The translations under genes and the position numbers were made by a program. The notes beneath the pieces are model-generated. The model was not told the DNA's origin. It searched no databases and saw nothing but the letters and a program-made list of their open reading frames with translations. Positions 9,346 through 17,149 of a stretch of 64,000 nucleotides of DNA are shown here, one piece after another; within the stretch, counting starts at the first letter, position 1; each line of letters begins with the position of its first letter. This DNA is from Pontibacter chinhatensis. GTDB taxonomy: Bacteria; Bacteroidota; Bacteroidia; Cytophagales; Hymenobacteraceae. The stretch covers positions 806,001 through 870,000 of the forward strand of contig NZ_FOOT01000001.1 of assembly GCF_900113285.1 (NCBI RefSeq), in the 5' to 3' direction.

Positions 9346-9403
9346 AGTATAAACGTATAGCCCCGGCAGCTTTGAAAAACTGCCGGGGCTATACGTTTAT
9401 ACT
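9346..9403 (+). terminator. Long perfect hairpin terminator
   Basis: A perfect 24-bp inverted repeat with a 10-nt loop (CTTTGAAAAA). The GC-rich core is GCCCCGGCAG / CTGCCGGGGC. The outer part of the stem reads AGTATA ... TATACT, so each foot carries six of the seven bases of the window-wide heptamer. It starts 13 nt after the stop codon. There is no long T tract. Confidence 0.7.
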
Positions 9404-9464
9404 TGAGTTATACATTTATACTTTTTCCAGCGCAAGCAGAGGCTTGTGACTTTATACTTTAGTC

Positions 9465-10130
9465 GCTGTCTACGCTGGCGCGAGTTTGTAACTCGTGCCT
9501 ACTATAGTGTTGGGTTTGTAACCCAACTGGCTTGAAAAGCCATACTTTATACTTTGCCTATACTTGGCGGTTTATACTTCCATAGTCGCTGCCTCCTTCG
9601 ACTTGAAGCTAGCTATCCTTGCTAGCGGCCGTTCACCCTCCAGACTTACTTAAGCTACAGTTGCATCTAAACTTTCTGCCCTCCTAGGCCGGGAGGCCTC
9701 GCCTTCGGGCATCGCGCTGTCTACATTTCCTTTGCTACCCTTCGGTCGCAATGCCGCTAAGGCGGCACCGGAAATCTAGAAGGCGCTCAACCCAAAGGCT
9801 GGGAATCATTCGATAGCTGCTGCCTTGCTGTCAGCTCGACCACCGGGAGAGATCTGGCTAGAATTCCCTATAGTTCTCTCGTTCTGCTCGAGAAGACAGG
9901 GAAAACAGCAAGTAGAAATTCCCCTCCTCTGGACTAGCCAAAACGGGAGTTTTGAGCTAGCGAGCGCAGCTCTTAAGGGTGGGTTTGTACTTTGTAGGGA
10001 CAGTTAACGATCTGTCCGCGCGAGAACCTCAACTATGAAACCTATACTTCAGCCAAAGCAATTCAAGACTCCCCTCCTTGGACAAGGAGGGGCTAGGGGT
10101 GGTTGGACCCGGCACTGCAAAAATTCTCTA
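9465..10130 (+). repeat. Mosaic intergenic repeat, copy A
   Basis: An untranslated stretch of about 650 bp that is clearly homologous to 17150-17830 in the same order. Shared identical blocks include 52 bp (9505-9556 equals 17211-17262), 35 bp (9686-9720 equals 17378-17412) and the block around CGCTCAACCCAAAGGCTGGGA. Between the blocks the copies diverge. Parts: two small TGT-loop hairpins (9478-9528), a central region, a degenerate inverted-repeat element (9828-9899), a piece shared in opposite orientation with 37156-37220 and 62509-62560 (9919-9986), and a CCCCTCCTTGG...AAGGAGGGG unit (10071-10105). Short frames inside it are not credible genes. Confidence 0.8.
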
Positions 10131-10160
10131 CAACTTTCTCACAGAGAACCTTCCACCCCC

Positions 10161-10880
10161 CTACACCTCTATATCCCCATGCGTATAGTGGTGGTAATCC
10201 TTGAGCACGATTTGCAGAAAATCCCACTCCGAAAGCTCGCCCTGCTGTATGCCAGTTACCTCCTGCACCTGTTTGACCATCTTCTCCAGCAGCTCATAGT
10301 TGTTATACTTCTGGGCCTTGAACAGGAGTTTCCGGATAAGCGCCACATCTTTGTCGGTGAGCAGGTGCACCTCCGGGAAGCGGATCTGATACCCTGCTTC
10401 CGATTCTACCGTAACCGCTTCTGCCCGCTTGATAGCGCGGGTACGGATAACGCAGGTGCCGGCCGCCATATCGCCGAGGCGCTGGCCTTTGTTACTGACA
10501 GCCACCATAATAAGCGCAATCAGGCCTTGTGAGGCGAACGTATCCACCAGCCGGAAAAGCCAGCGCAAGAGGTAATCGCCAATGGTCGGGGCCTCCCCTG
10601 TCAGCTTCACTACTTTTATATCGCGGGCCATTTTGCCAACGCTCTGCCCATTCAGGAAAATCTCACACAACAGGTGGTAGAACATCAGCGGTAGCGTCAG
10701 CACAATAGAAAAAATCGGTCCCTGACTCATGTTGGTTGTCGTGAACACAATGCCGCACATCATCAGCCACAAAAAGTAAACGGCCAGGTCAATCATATGC
10801 GCCACCACACGGTCTCCTGCACTGGCCAGGGGGTACTCTACCTCCACGTTTTGTGTAGTCCGGATTTTAACGGTATTCAT
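10161..10880 (-). CDS. RDD family membrane protein
   Basis: A 239-residue protein with the RDD pattern: an N-terminal strand-rich segment, ASAGDRVVAHMIDLAVYFL with the Arg-Asp and Asp residues that name the family (about residues 20-38), two to three hydrophobic segments, and GQSVGKMARDIKVVKLTGEAP near residues 124-144. The C-terminal third is soluble and charged. The gene is divergent from the SpoIIM/MoxR/DUF58 operon, with 81 bp between the starts, and RDD genes recur in that neighbourhood in Bacteroidetes. The molecular function of RDD proteins is not settled; ion transport has been suggested for some. Confidence 0.85.
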   Translation of the reverse strand: MNTVKIRTTQNVEVEYPLASAGDRVVAHMIDLAVYFLWLMMCGIVFTTTNMSQGPIFSIVLTLPLMFYHLLCEIFLNGQSVGKMARDIKVVKLTGEAPTIGDYLLRWLFRLVDTFASQGLIALIMVAVSNKGQRLGDMAAGTCVIRTRAIKRAEAVTVESEAGYQIRFPEVHLLTDKDVALIRKLLFKAQKYNNYELLEKMVKQVQEVTGIQQGELSEWDFLQIVLKDYHHYTHGDIEV

Positions 10881-10930
10881 CCTCAGTAAAATAAGCTTGT
10901 TTTCATTTTCTTTTTACATCACAATATACA

Positions 10931-10938
10931 TATATTTG
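10931..10938 (+). promoter_or_regulatory. -7 box (TATATTTG) of the SpoIIM-DUF58 operon
   Basis: TATATTTG matches TAnnTTTG exactly, 23 bp before the GTG start at 10962, which predicts a very short leader. A matching -33 TTTG is not obvious. Confidence 0.5.
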
Positions 10939-10961
10939 GTAGAGATTAAAACACAGTTCCT

Positions 10962-11924
10962 GTGCGCGAAGCTGCCTTTATCCGCAAAAACAAACTTAAG
11001 TGGAAGTCATACGAAACCCAGCCGGCCTCCAGCCCTGATGCGCTGGCCGATAGGTTTATTGAGTTGACCGACGATCTGGCCTATGCCCGCACTTTCTACC
11101 CTGAGTCCGATACCACCGCTTACCTGAACGGCCTGACCGGCCGTACCCACCAGGCCATTTACCGGAACAAGAAAGAGAAAAGCAACCGTATTGCCCGTTT
11201 CTGGAAGTATGAGCTCCCCTATCTTTTCCGGCAGCACCACCGGCAGCTGTTTTACGCTTTTCTGGCTTTTGCTGTAGCCTGTGGTTTGGGGGCGCTGTCG
11301 GCCGCCATGGACGATACCTTTGTGCGCCTTATCCTGGGTGACCACTACGTGAACATGACGCTGGAGAACATCCGCAAGGGCGACCCGATGGCGGTTTACA
11401 AAAGCAGTGGCGAGGCAGAAATGTTCCTCTTCATCACTATCAACAACATCCGGGTATCCTTTCTGGCTTTTGTGATGGGCGTGTTCTTCTCCATCGGCAC
11501 CTTTTGGGTGCTTTTTCAGAATGGCGTGATGCTGGGGGCCTTTCAGTACTTCTTCTACAAACAAGGCCTGCTGGTTACCTCCATGCTTACCATCTGGATA
11601 CACGGTACCCTGGAAATTGCGGCCATCGTGATTGCGGGCTGTGCCGGGATTGTGATGGGCAACAGCCTGCTTTTCCCGAAGACCTACTCCCGCATGCACG
11701 CCTTTAAGCAAGGCGCCCGCCGGGGACTTAAAATCGTGATGGGGCTGGTGCCGGTGTTCATCACAGCCGGGTTTCTGGAAGGTTTTGTGACGCGCCACAC
11801 CAGTATGCCGCTGGCCCTGAGCCTGTTTATCATACTTTCCTCTGCCGCCTTTATACTCTATTACTTTATACTATACCCACGTTCACTGCACAAGAAACAT
11901 GTACCAAACCAGCCAGAAAATTAA
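10962..11924 (+). CDS. Stage II sporulation protein M (SpoIIM/DUF95) homologue
   Basis: A 320-residue polytopic membrane protein beginning with GTG (MREAAFIRKNKLKWKSYE, the usual opening of non-sporulating Bacteroidetes homologues). The cytoplasmic N-terminus of about 95 residues precedes six or so hydrophobic segments. The DUF95 core is visible: LFITINNIRVSFLAFVMGVF, FQNGVMLGAF and IHGTLEIAAIVIAGCAG, whose polar residues sit inside membrane spans. First gene of a six-gene operon with overlapping neighbours. The family name reflects Bacillus sporulation; here the role is unknown and probably tied to the MoxR/DUF58 module. Confidence 0.88.
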   Translation: MREAAFIRKNKLKWKSYETQPASSPDALADRFIELTDDLAYARTFYPESDTTAYLNGLTGRTHQAIYRNKKEKSNRIARFWKYELPYLFRQHHRQLFYAFLAFAVACGLGALSAAMDDTFVRLILGDHYVNMTLENIRKGDPMAVYKSSGEAEMFLFITINNIRVSFLAFVMGVFFSIGTFWVLFQNGVMLGAFQYFFYKQGLLVTSMLTIWIHGTLEIAAIVIAGCAGIVMGNSLLFPKTYSRMHAFKQGARRGLKIVMGLVPVFITAGFLEGFVTRHTSMPLALSLFIILSSAAFILYYFILYPRSLHKKHVPNQPEN

Positions 11925-12786
11925 CTTAAGAGAAGAAAGGGATTTCGGCGAGAAACTGAACGCCACCTTCACCTTTATCAAGCAAAACTTTAAACCTTTA
12001 TCTAAAAGCATCCTGCTGTATGTGTCGCCGGTGGCCATTCTGGCGGGTATTTTCTCAGGTATCTACCAATCACGGTTATTCCAGCAAATTAGCGATGGTA
12101 CCTACAGCAGTGCCGGTGAGTTTGCCGTTTTTAACCAGCTTACCTCGCTCAACCAAGTCGTCTCCATGTTCTTTGCGGTGCTGGCCTACGTGGTGGTGGC
12201 GCTTACTATCTACGGATTTATGGCAGTTTATATGGATGAGGAGGGCGAGGTGAGGCCAGCTGCAGTGTGGGAGCACATCAAACGGAATATTGTACAGGCT
12301 ACTTACTCCAGCATTGTCATCGGTGTGATCTGCATTTTGAGCATCTTCTTGTTTGGCCTGGGCATTTACCTGATGGTGGTGCTGTCGCTGTTCCTGGCTG
12401 TGATGGTGCGCGAGGAAACTGGCTTTGTGGAGACGATTGAGCGCTGCTTTTACCTGATCAAAGGCAACTGGTGGGCTACCTTGGGGCTGATGATTGTAGC
12501 GGGCATTATACAGACTGTGATTAGCTGGCTGGCGGCTATTCCGCTTGGCGCCGTGATGATTCTGCGCGGCCTGTTGGTGCCCGGTGCGGAGAGCGATGCG
12601 CTGCTGATCATTTCGAATACCATCACGACCCTGCTCACCACCTTTACTTACTGCATCTCTGTGCTGGCCATTGGCTTTCAGTATTTTAACCTGGTGGAGG
12701 AGAAAGACGGCGTGGGCCTGATGGAACAGGTAGAGCTTATCGGCAAAACCAACACGAATACCACGGCCAATGAGGGCGAGTTTTAG
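11899..12786 (+). CDS. Polytopic membrane protein of the MoxR/DUF58 operon
   Basis: I recognise no specific named domain. The 295 residues have a 30-residue soluble start, then about six hydrophobic segments (for example ILLYVSPVAILAGIFSGIY, YVVVALTIYGFMAVYM, SIVIGVICILSIFLFGLGIYL) and a short Asn/Thr/Glu-rich tail. The segment FVETIERCFYLIKGNWWATLGLMI resembles those in glycerophosphodiester-phosphodiesterase-type membrane domains of unknown role. The gene overlaps the SpoIIM gene by 26 nt and the DUF4129 gene by 17 nt, so translation is probably coupled. Confidence 0.8.
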   Translation: MYQTSQKINLREERDFGEKLNATFTFIKQNFKPLSKSILLYVSPVAILAGIFSGIYQSRLFQQISDGTYSSAGEFAVFNQLTSLNQVVSMFFAVLAYVVVALTIYGFMAVYMDEEGEVRPAAVWEHIKRNIVQATYSSIVIGVICILSIFLFGLGIYLMVVLSLFLAVMVREETGFVETIERCFYLIKGNWWATLGLMIVAGIIQTVISWLAAIPLGAVMILRGLLVPGAESDALLIISNTITTLLTTFTYCISVLAIGFQYFNLVEEKDGVGLMEQVELIGKTNTNTTANEGEF

Positions 12787-13507
12787 GCATACGTCTACGT
12801 TTATACTTATACTTTGCCTGCTGCTCGGTTTTGGCACCATCGCCCGCGCCCAGCAGCCAGACAGCGTCCCTAACGCTGCCAAGCCTGTAGTAGTCCGCCC
12901 CTTCGACACTGAAAAGGTGGAGAAGCTGCGCACGGATGAAGATTTCCAATACTACGAAGCCATACCGGAAGGAGAAAGCCTGTGGGAACGCCTCAAGCGC
13001 CGTTTTCAGAACTGGCTGCGCGAGGCGCTCTACGAGGGCCGGGCCAGCGGCCTGTGGGAAGCGCTGCTTTACACAGCCATTGCAGCTGCCATTGTCTTTA
13101 TCGTGATAAAAATACAGAAGGTGGATACCGGCGGTCTGTTTGGGCGCAGGGCCGGAAGTATGGCCACGCCTTACGATGTGTTTGAGGAAAACATCCATGA
13201 GATGGACATGAAAGCGCTGATAGCCGAGGCGGTGGGAGAGCGAAACTACCGCAAGGCAGTGCGCCTGCACTACCTCCAGAGCCTGAAGTTCCTCACCAAC
13301 ACGGGCCTGATTGACTGGAAACCGGGCAAAACCAACCGCTCCTACATCCACGAAATCCCGAACCAGCAGGTACGCCGCGAGTTTGAGCAACTTACGGGGA
13401 TGTTTGAGTATGTGTGGTACGGCGGCGCGGCGCTCAGCGACGAGCTTTATACCTCGGCCCGCGAAGAGTTTAGCCAATTCAATCACCTGGTTCAGCAGCG
13501 CGCATGA
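12770..13507 (+). CDS. DUF4129 domain protein
   Basis: 245 residues: signal peptide/anchor at 8-27 (ending ARAQQ), an acidic extracytoplasmic part, one membrane span at about 98-115 (EALLYTAIAAAIVFIVI), and a C-terminal DUF4129 domain at about 145-240 with ERNYRKAVRLHYLQSLKFL, LIDWKPGKTNRSY and WYGGAALSDELYTSAREEF. DUF4129 occurs next to transglutaminase or MoxR/DUF58 genes in many bacteria, consistent with this operon. Overlaps the next gene by ATGA. Confidence 0.85.
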   Translation: MRASFRHTSTFILILCLLLGFGTIARAQQPDSVPNAAKPVVVRPFDTEKVEKLRTDEDFQYYEAIPEGESLWERLKRRFQNWLREALYEGRASGLWEALLYTAIAAAIVFIVIKIQKVDTGGLFGRRAGSMATPYDVFEENIHEMDMKALIAEAVGERNYRKAVRLHYLQSLKFLTNTGLIDWKPGKTNRSYIHEIPNQQVRREFEQLTGMFEYVWYGGAALSDELYTSAREEFSQFNHLVQQRA

Positions 13508-14691
13508 AAGGCTACCGCAGATATATCGCCCTGATCGGCCTGCTCTTCGTAGCGCTGGTGCTGCTGGAGTACTTCCGCCCCAAGCCGGTGGACTGGTCAC
13601 AGACCTTCTCGCGGGAAGACAAGATCCCCTACGGCACTTACGCCTTGTATGAGCTGCTTCCGGACCTGTTCCCGGGTCAGCCGGTGCAATTGGTGCGGGA
13701 GCCAGCCTACAACGTGCTGCAGGACTCTACCCTGAACGGGAATTATGTGTTTATCACGAAATACTTCGAGGCTGATAGCCTGGACACCAACCTGCTGCTC
13801 GACTTTGTGCAACGGGGCAACCAGGTATTCATTGCAGCCGATGAGTTCAGCACTTACCTGCGGGATACACTGCATTTCAGCACCGTTTACCTCAACACCA
13901 CCAACCCGGACTCCACTGACTTTTCCTTTACGAGTCAGTCAGATAGGCAAGTTTATACTTTCCCGCCAAACAGCTACATGCGCGTTCTTCGGGTGGAAGA
14001 GCAACATGACCACGAGGCGCTGGGCAGGAACAAAGCGGGGCAGCTGACTTTCATGCGAGTGCCATTTGGGGAGGGATATTTTTACATCAACACGGTACCT
14101 CTGGCGTTCAGCAATTACCAGCTCCTGACGCTAAACCAGAGCGGCTATGCCGCCACGGCCCTCTCCCACCTGCCGGTGCAGCCCGTTATCTGGGACGATT
14201 ACCAGAACCTGGGCCGCGAGGAGGATCAGTCGGTTTTCCGGGTGCTGATGCAACACGAGCCGCTTACCTGGGCTTATTACCTTAGTCTGATTGGGTTGGT
14301 GTTGTTCCTTCTGTTCAAGAGCAAGCGCACCCAGCGCATTATCCCGGTCATGGAGCCGCCGCGCAACACCACCCTCGACTTTGTGAAAGCTATCGGCAGT
14401 TTATACTTTAACCACGGCAGTCACAAGAATATCGCCGAGAAGAAAATTGCTTATTTTCTGGAGCACCTGCGCCTGCACTACCACCTGGCCACCCATACGT
14501 TGGACGAGGAGCTGCGTGAGCGTGTGAAGGTTAAATCCGGAGCAGACGCAGCACTGGTAGATCAGATTTTCGGCCTCATCCAAAGTATACACCAGAGCAG
14601 CGCCCTCAGCGACCAAACCCTGCTGATGCTCAACACTTATTTAGAAGACTTTTACAGCCAAACTTCCATACGGCCCAAGGCCAATGTATAG
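13504..14691 (+). CDS. DUF4350 domain protein
   Basis: 395 residues with one N-terminal anchor (YIALIGLLFVALVLLEYF), an extracytoplasmic DUF4350-like region with a Rossmann-like start (YGTYALYELLPDLFPG ... NYVFITKYFEADSLDTNLLLDFVQRGNQVFIAADEF), a second membrane span at about 257-274 (WAYYLSLIGLVLFLLF), and a cytoplasmic C-terminus. DUF4350 belongs to a GATase-like fold and is a standard partner of DUF4129, MoxR and DUF58. Start overlaps the DUF4129 stop (ATGA); 3 nt separate it from the MoxR gene. Confidence 0.85.
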   Translation: MKGYRRYIALIGLLFVALVLLEYFRPKPVDWSQTFSREDKIPYGTYALYELLPDLFPGQPVQLVREPAYNVLQDSTLNGNYVFITKYFEADSLDTNLLLDFVQRGNQVFIAADEFSTYLRDTLHFSTVYLNTTNPDSTDFSFTSQSDRQVYTFPPNSYMRVLRVEEQHDHEALGRNKAGQLTFMRVPFGEGYFYINTVPLAFSNYQLLTLNQSGYAATALSHLPVQPVIWDDYQNLGREEDQSVFRVLMQHEPLTWAYYLSLIGLVLFLLFKSKRTQRIIPVMEPPRNTTLDFVKAIGSLYFNHGSHKNIAEKKIAYFLEHLRLHYHLATHTLDEELRERVKVKSGADAALVDQIFGLIQSIHQSSALSDQTLLMLNTYLEDFYSQTSIRPKANV

Positions 14692-14694
14692 CTT

Positions 14695-15687
14695 ATGCAA
14701 GAAGACGTACTCATCACCACACAGGAAAACAAAACCGATTATAGCGCCCTGCGCGCCGCCACTGAAAGTATAAAACAGGAGCTTCGCCAAATCATTGTGG
14801 GTCAGGAGCGGCTCGTGGAGACGCTGTTGGTGGCCCTACTCGCCGATGGCCATGTGCTTATCGAAGGGGTACCGGGTATTGCCAAAACTCTGACCGCCAA
14901 GCTATTGGCACGCACCGTGGCCGTTGACTTCAGCCGCATCCAATTCACCCCGGACCTGATGCCATCGGATGTGCTTGGCACTTCGGTTTTCCACCCGGGC
15001 ACCGCCTCATTTGAGTATAAACAAGGGCCTATTTTCGCCAACATCGTGCTGATTGACGAGATAAACCGGGCCCCAGCTAAAACGCAGGCCTCCTTGTTTG
15101 AGGTGATGGAGGAGCAGCACGTGACGCACGACGGCAAAGTATACCCGCTGGCCGCGCCCTTTATCGTGCTGGCCACCCAGAACCCGATTGAGCAGGAAGG
15201 TACCTACCGCCTGCCCGAGGCCCAGCTCGACCGCTTCATGTTCAAGGTATTGGTAGATTACCCGAGCCTGGAGGAGGAAGTGGCGATACTGGAGCTGCAG
15301 CACAAAGGCCCGCAGCTGAAAAAGGAGCTCGACCAGGTCCAAGCGGTGCTGTCGGCAGAGCAGCTGCTGGCGCTGCGGCAGGCCGTGCAGGCCGTGCACT
15401 TGGATAAAAAACTACTTGAGTACATGGCCCAAATCGTGGCGGAGACTCGGGTGAGCAAGTCCTTATACTTGGGAGCCTCGCCGCGCGCCTCCATTGCTTT
15501 GCTCAATAGCACTAAGGCCCTGGCTGCCCTGCGTGGCCGTGGCTTCGTGACGCCGGAGGATGTGCAGGAACTAGCGCCTGTGGTGCTGCGCCACCGCATC
15601 CTGCTCACGCCGGAGCGCGAGATGGAAGGCATTACGCCAGACGAGGTGATTAAACAGATTGTTCAGAAAATAGAAGTGCCGCGCTAG
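14695..15687 (+). CDS. MoxR-family AAA+ ATPase
   Basis: A 330-residue cytoplasmic AAA+ ATPase. Walker A is GVPGIAKT (residues 58-65), Walker B VLIDEINRAPAKTQ near residues 118-131, sensor 1 ATQNPIEQEGTYRLPEAQLD, and an arginine-rich AAA lid follows. The chaperone-like MoxR group works with VWA or DUF58 proteins to assemble or activate enzyme complexes. The coupling is explicit here: its TAG shares its last base with the GTG of the DUF58 gene. Confidence 0.95.
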   Translation: MQEDVLITTQENKTDYSALRAATESIKQELRQIIVGQERLVETLLVALLADGHVLIEGVPGIAKTLTAKLLARTVAVDFSRIQFTPDLMPSDVLGTSVFHPGTASFEYKQGPIFANIVLIDEINRAPAKTQASLFEVMEEQHVTHDGKVYPLAAPFIVLATQNPIEQEGTYRLPEAQLDRFMFKVLVDYPSLEEEVAILELQHKGPQLKKELDQVQAVLSAEQLLALRQAVQAVHLDKKLLEYMAQIVAETRVSKSLYLGASPRASIALLNSTKALAALRGRGFVTPEDVQELAPVVLRHRILLTPEREMEGITPDEVIKQIVQKIEVPR

Positions 15688-17018
15688 TGCAGTTTATCCG
15701 CAGTTTATACTTCACCAACCGCTTTTACCTGAGCCTGGCCAGCCTGGCATGCCTTTTCGTGCTCACCTTTTTCGTGCCCTTGCTACTGGTGCTGGCCAAG
15801 GTGGCCGTTGCCGTATTGGTGCTGCTGACGTTGGTAGATTTGCTGCTGCTGTACCGGAATAAAGCAGGGGTGCATGCCAGCCGAAGCATGCAGGAAAAGC
15901 TCTCCAACGGCAGCGACAACGACGTGTACCTGTACCTGGAGAACAAGTATGGCTTTACCCTGCACACCGAGGTGATTGACGAGCTGCCCTTCCAGTTCCA
16001 GAAGCGCGACAGTCTGTTCAAAGCCATTGTTCCGGAAGGCCGCACGCACATCATCCATTATACGCTGCGGCCCACCAAACGCGGTAGCTACAGCTTCGGG
16101 GCCATCAACGTGTTTGCCATGAGCGTGCTGCAACTGGTAAAACGCCGCTATAAGTTTGCCCAAGACCAGGAGGTGCCGGTTTACCCGTCCTTCATCCAGA
16201 TGCGGCAGTACGAGCTGCTCACCATCTCCAACAGGCTCCACGAATTTGGTCTGAAGAAAATACGCCGGATTGGGCAGAGCACGGAGTTTGAGCAGATTCG
16301 TCCCTATGTGGCCGGCGACGACCAGCGCACGATTAACTGGAAAGCCACCGCACGCCGGGCAGAGCTGATGGTAAACAGCTACCAGGACGAGAAATCGCAG
16401 CAGGTATATTGCCTCATTGACAAGGGCCGCGTAATGCAGATGCCGTTTGAGGGGCTGAGCCTACTGGACTATGCCATCAATGCCTCGCTCGTCATCTCCA
16501 ACATTGCCCTTAAAAAGGAGGACAAGGCAGGTATCATCACCTTCTCCGACAAAATCAGTAACATCCTGCCAGCCCAGCGAAAAGCCGACCAGCTGCGTCG
16601 CATTCTGGAGGTGCTCTACAACCAGAAAACGTTATACCAGGAAACAGATTACGAGCGACTTTACGGCACTATCCGCCGTACTTTAAAACAGCGCAGCCTG
16701 CTCCTGCTCTTCACCAACTTTGAGACCCTGAACAGTGCTCAGCGCCAGCTGCCTTACCTGCGCGCTTTGGCCAGGCACCATCTGCTCGTCGTTATTTTCT
16801 TTGAGAACAGCGAGCTGCACAGCCTGCTGCACCAGCCCGCTACCACAACCGAGGAAGTATACACCAAAGCCATTGCGGAAAAGTTTACCCACGACAAACG
16901 GCAGGTGGTAAAGGAGTTGCAGCAGCACGGCATCCATGCTATCCTCACTCTACCCAAAGACCTTACGGTAAATACCATTAACAAGTACCTTGAACTGAAG
17001 GCACGGGGACTGCTATAA
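15687..17018 (+). CDS. DUF58 (VWA-like) domain protein
   Basis: 443 residues starting with GTG inside TAGTG. Two hydrophobic segments near residues 12-52 anchor the protein. The DUF58 core lies at about residues 190-240: STEFEQIRPYVAGDDQRTIN followed by WKATARRAELMV, then the VWA-like strand QVYCLIDKGRVMQM with an Asp where MIDAS-type domains bind metal. The rest follows a VWA-like alternation of strands and helices. The predicted role is client or scaffold of the upstream MoxR ATPase. Last gene of the operon, with a terminator directly at its stop codon. Confidence 0.92.
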   Translation: MQFIRSLYFTNRFYLSLASLACLFVLTFFVPLLLVLAKVAVAVLVLLTLVDLLLLYRNKAGVHASRSMQEKLSNGSDNDVYLYLENKYGFTLHTEVIDELPFQFQKRDSLFKAIVPEGRTHIIHYTLRPTKRGSYSFGAINVFAMSVLQLVKRRYKFAQDQEVPVYPSFIQMRQYELLTISNRLHEFGLKKIRRIGQSTEFEQIRPYVAGDDQRTINWKATARRAELMVNSYQDEKSQQVYCLIDKGRVMQMPFEGLSLLDYAINASLVISNIALKKEDKAGIITFSDKISNILPAQRKADQLRRILEVLYNQKTLYQETDYERLYGTIRRTLKQRSLLLLFTNFETLNSAQRQLPYLRALARHHLLVVIFFENSELHSLLHQPATTTEEVYTKAIAEKFTHDKRQVVKELQQHGIHAILTLPKDLTVNTINKYLELKARGLL

Positions 17019-17049
17019 AAAAAGGAGACAAAACTTGTCTCCTTTTTTT
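17017..17049 (+). terminator. Terminator of the SpoIIM-DUF58 operon
   Basis: A GGAGACAA / TTGTCTCC stem with a tiny AAC-type loop, flanked by A and T runs (about 7 T) that can extend the stem. It begins at the stop codon and could act on both strands. Confidence 0.85.
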
Positions 17050-17149
17050 GTGTAAGGTTAGTAAAGTTAGAGTAGTGTGCGTTAAGGTGAGAGTAAAGTT
17101 TTTTCGATATCGTTCAGTTTGGTTTATACATTATATTTCTTGTTTATTC

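Noticed and set aside
10035..10532. 165-codon plus-strand frame opposite the RDD gene
   Set aside because: Mostly antisense to RDD, and its first part is repeat DNA.
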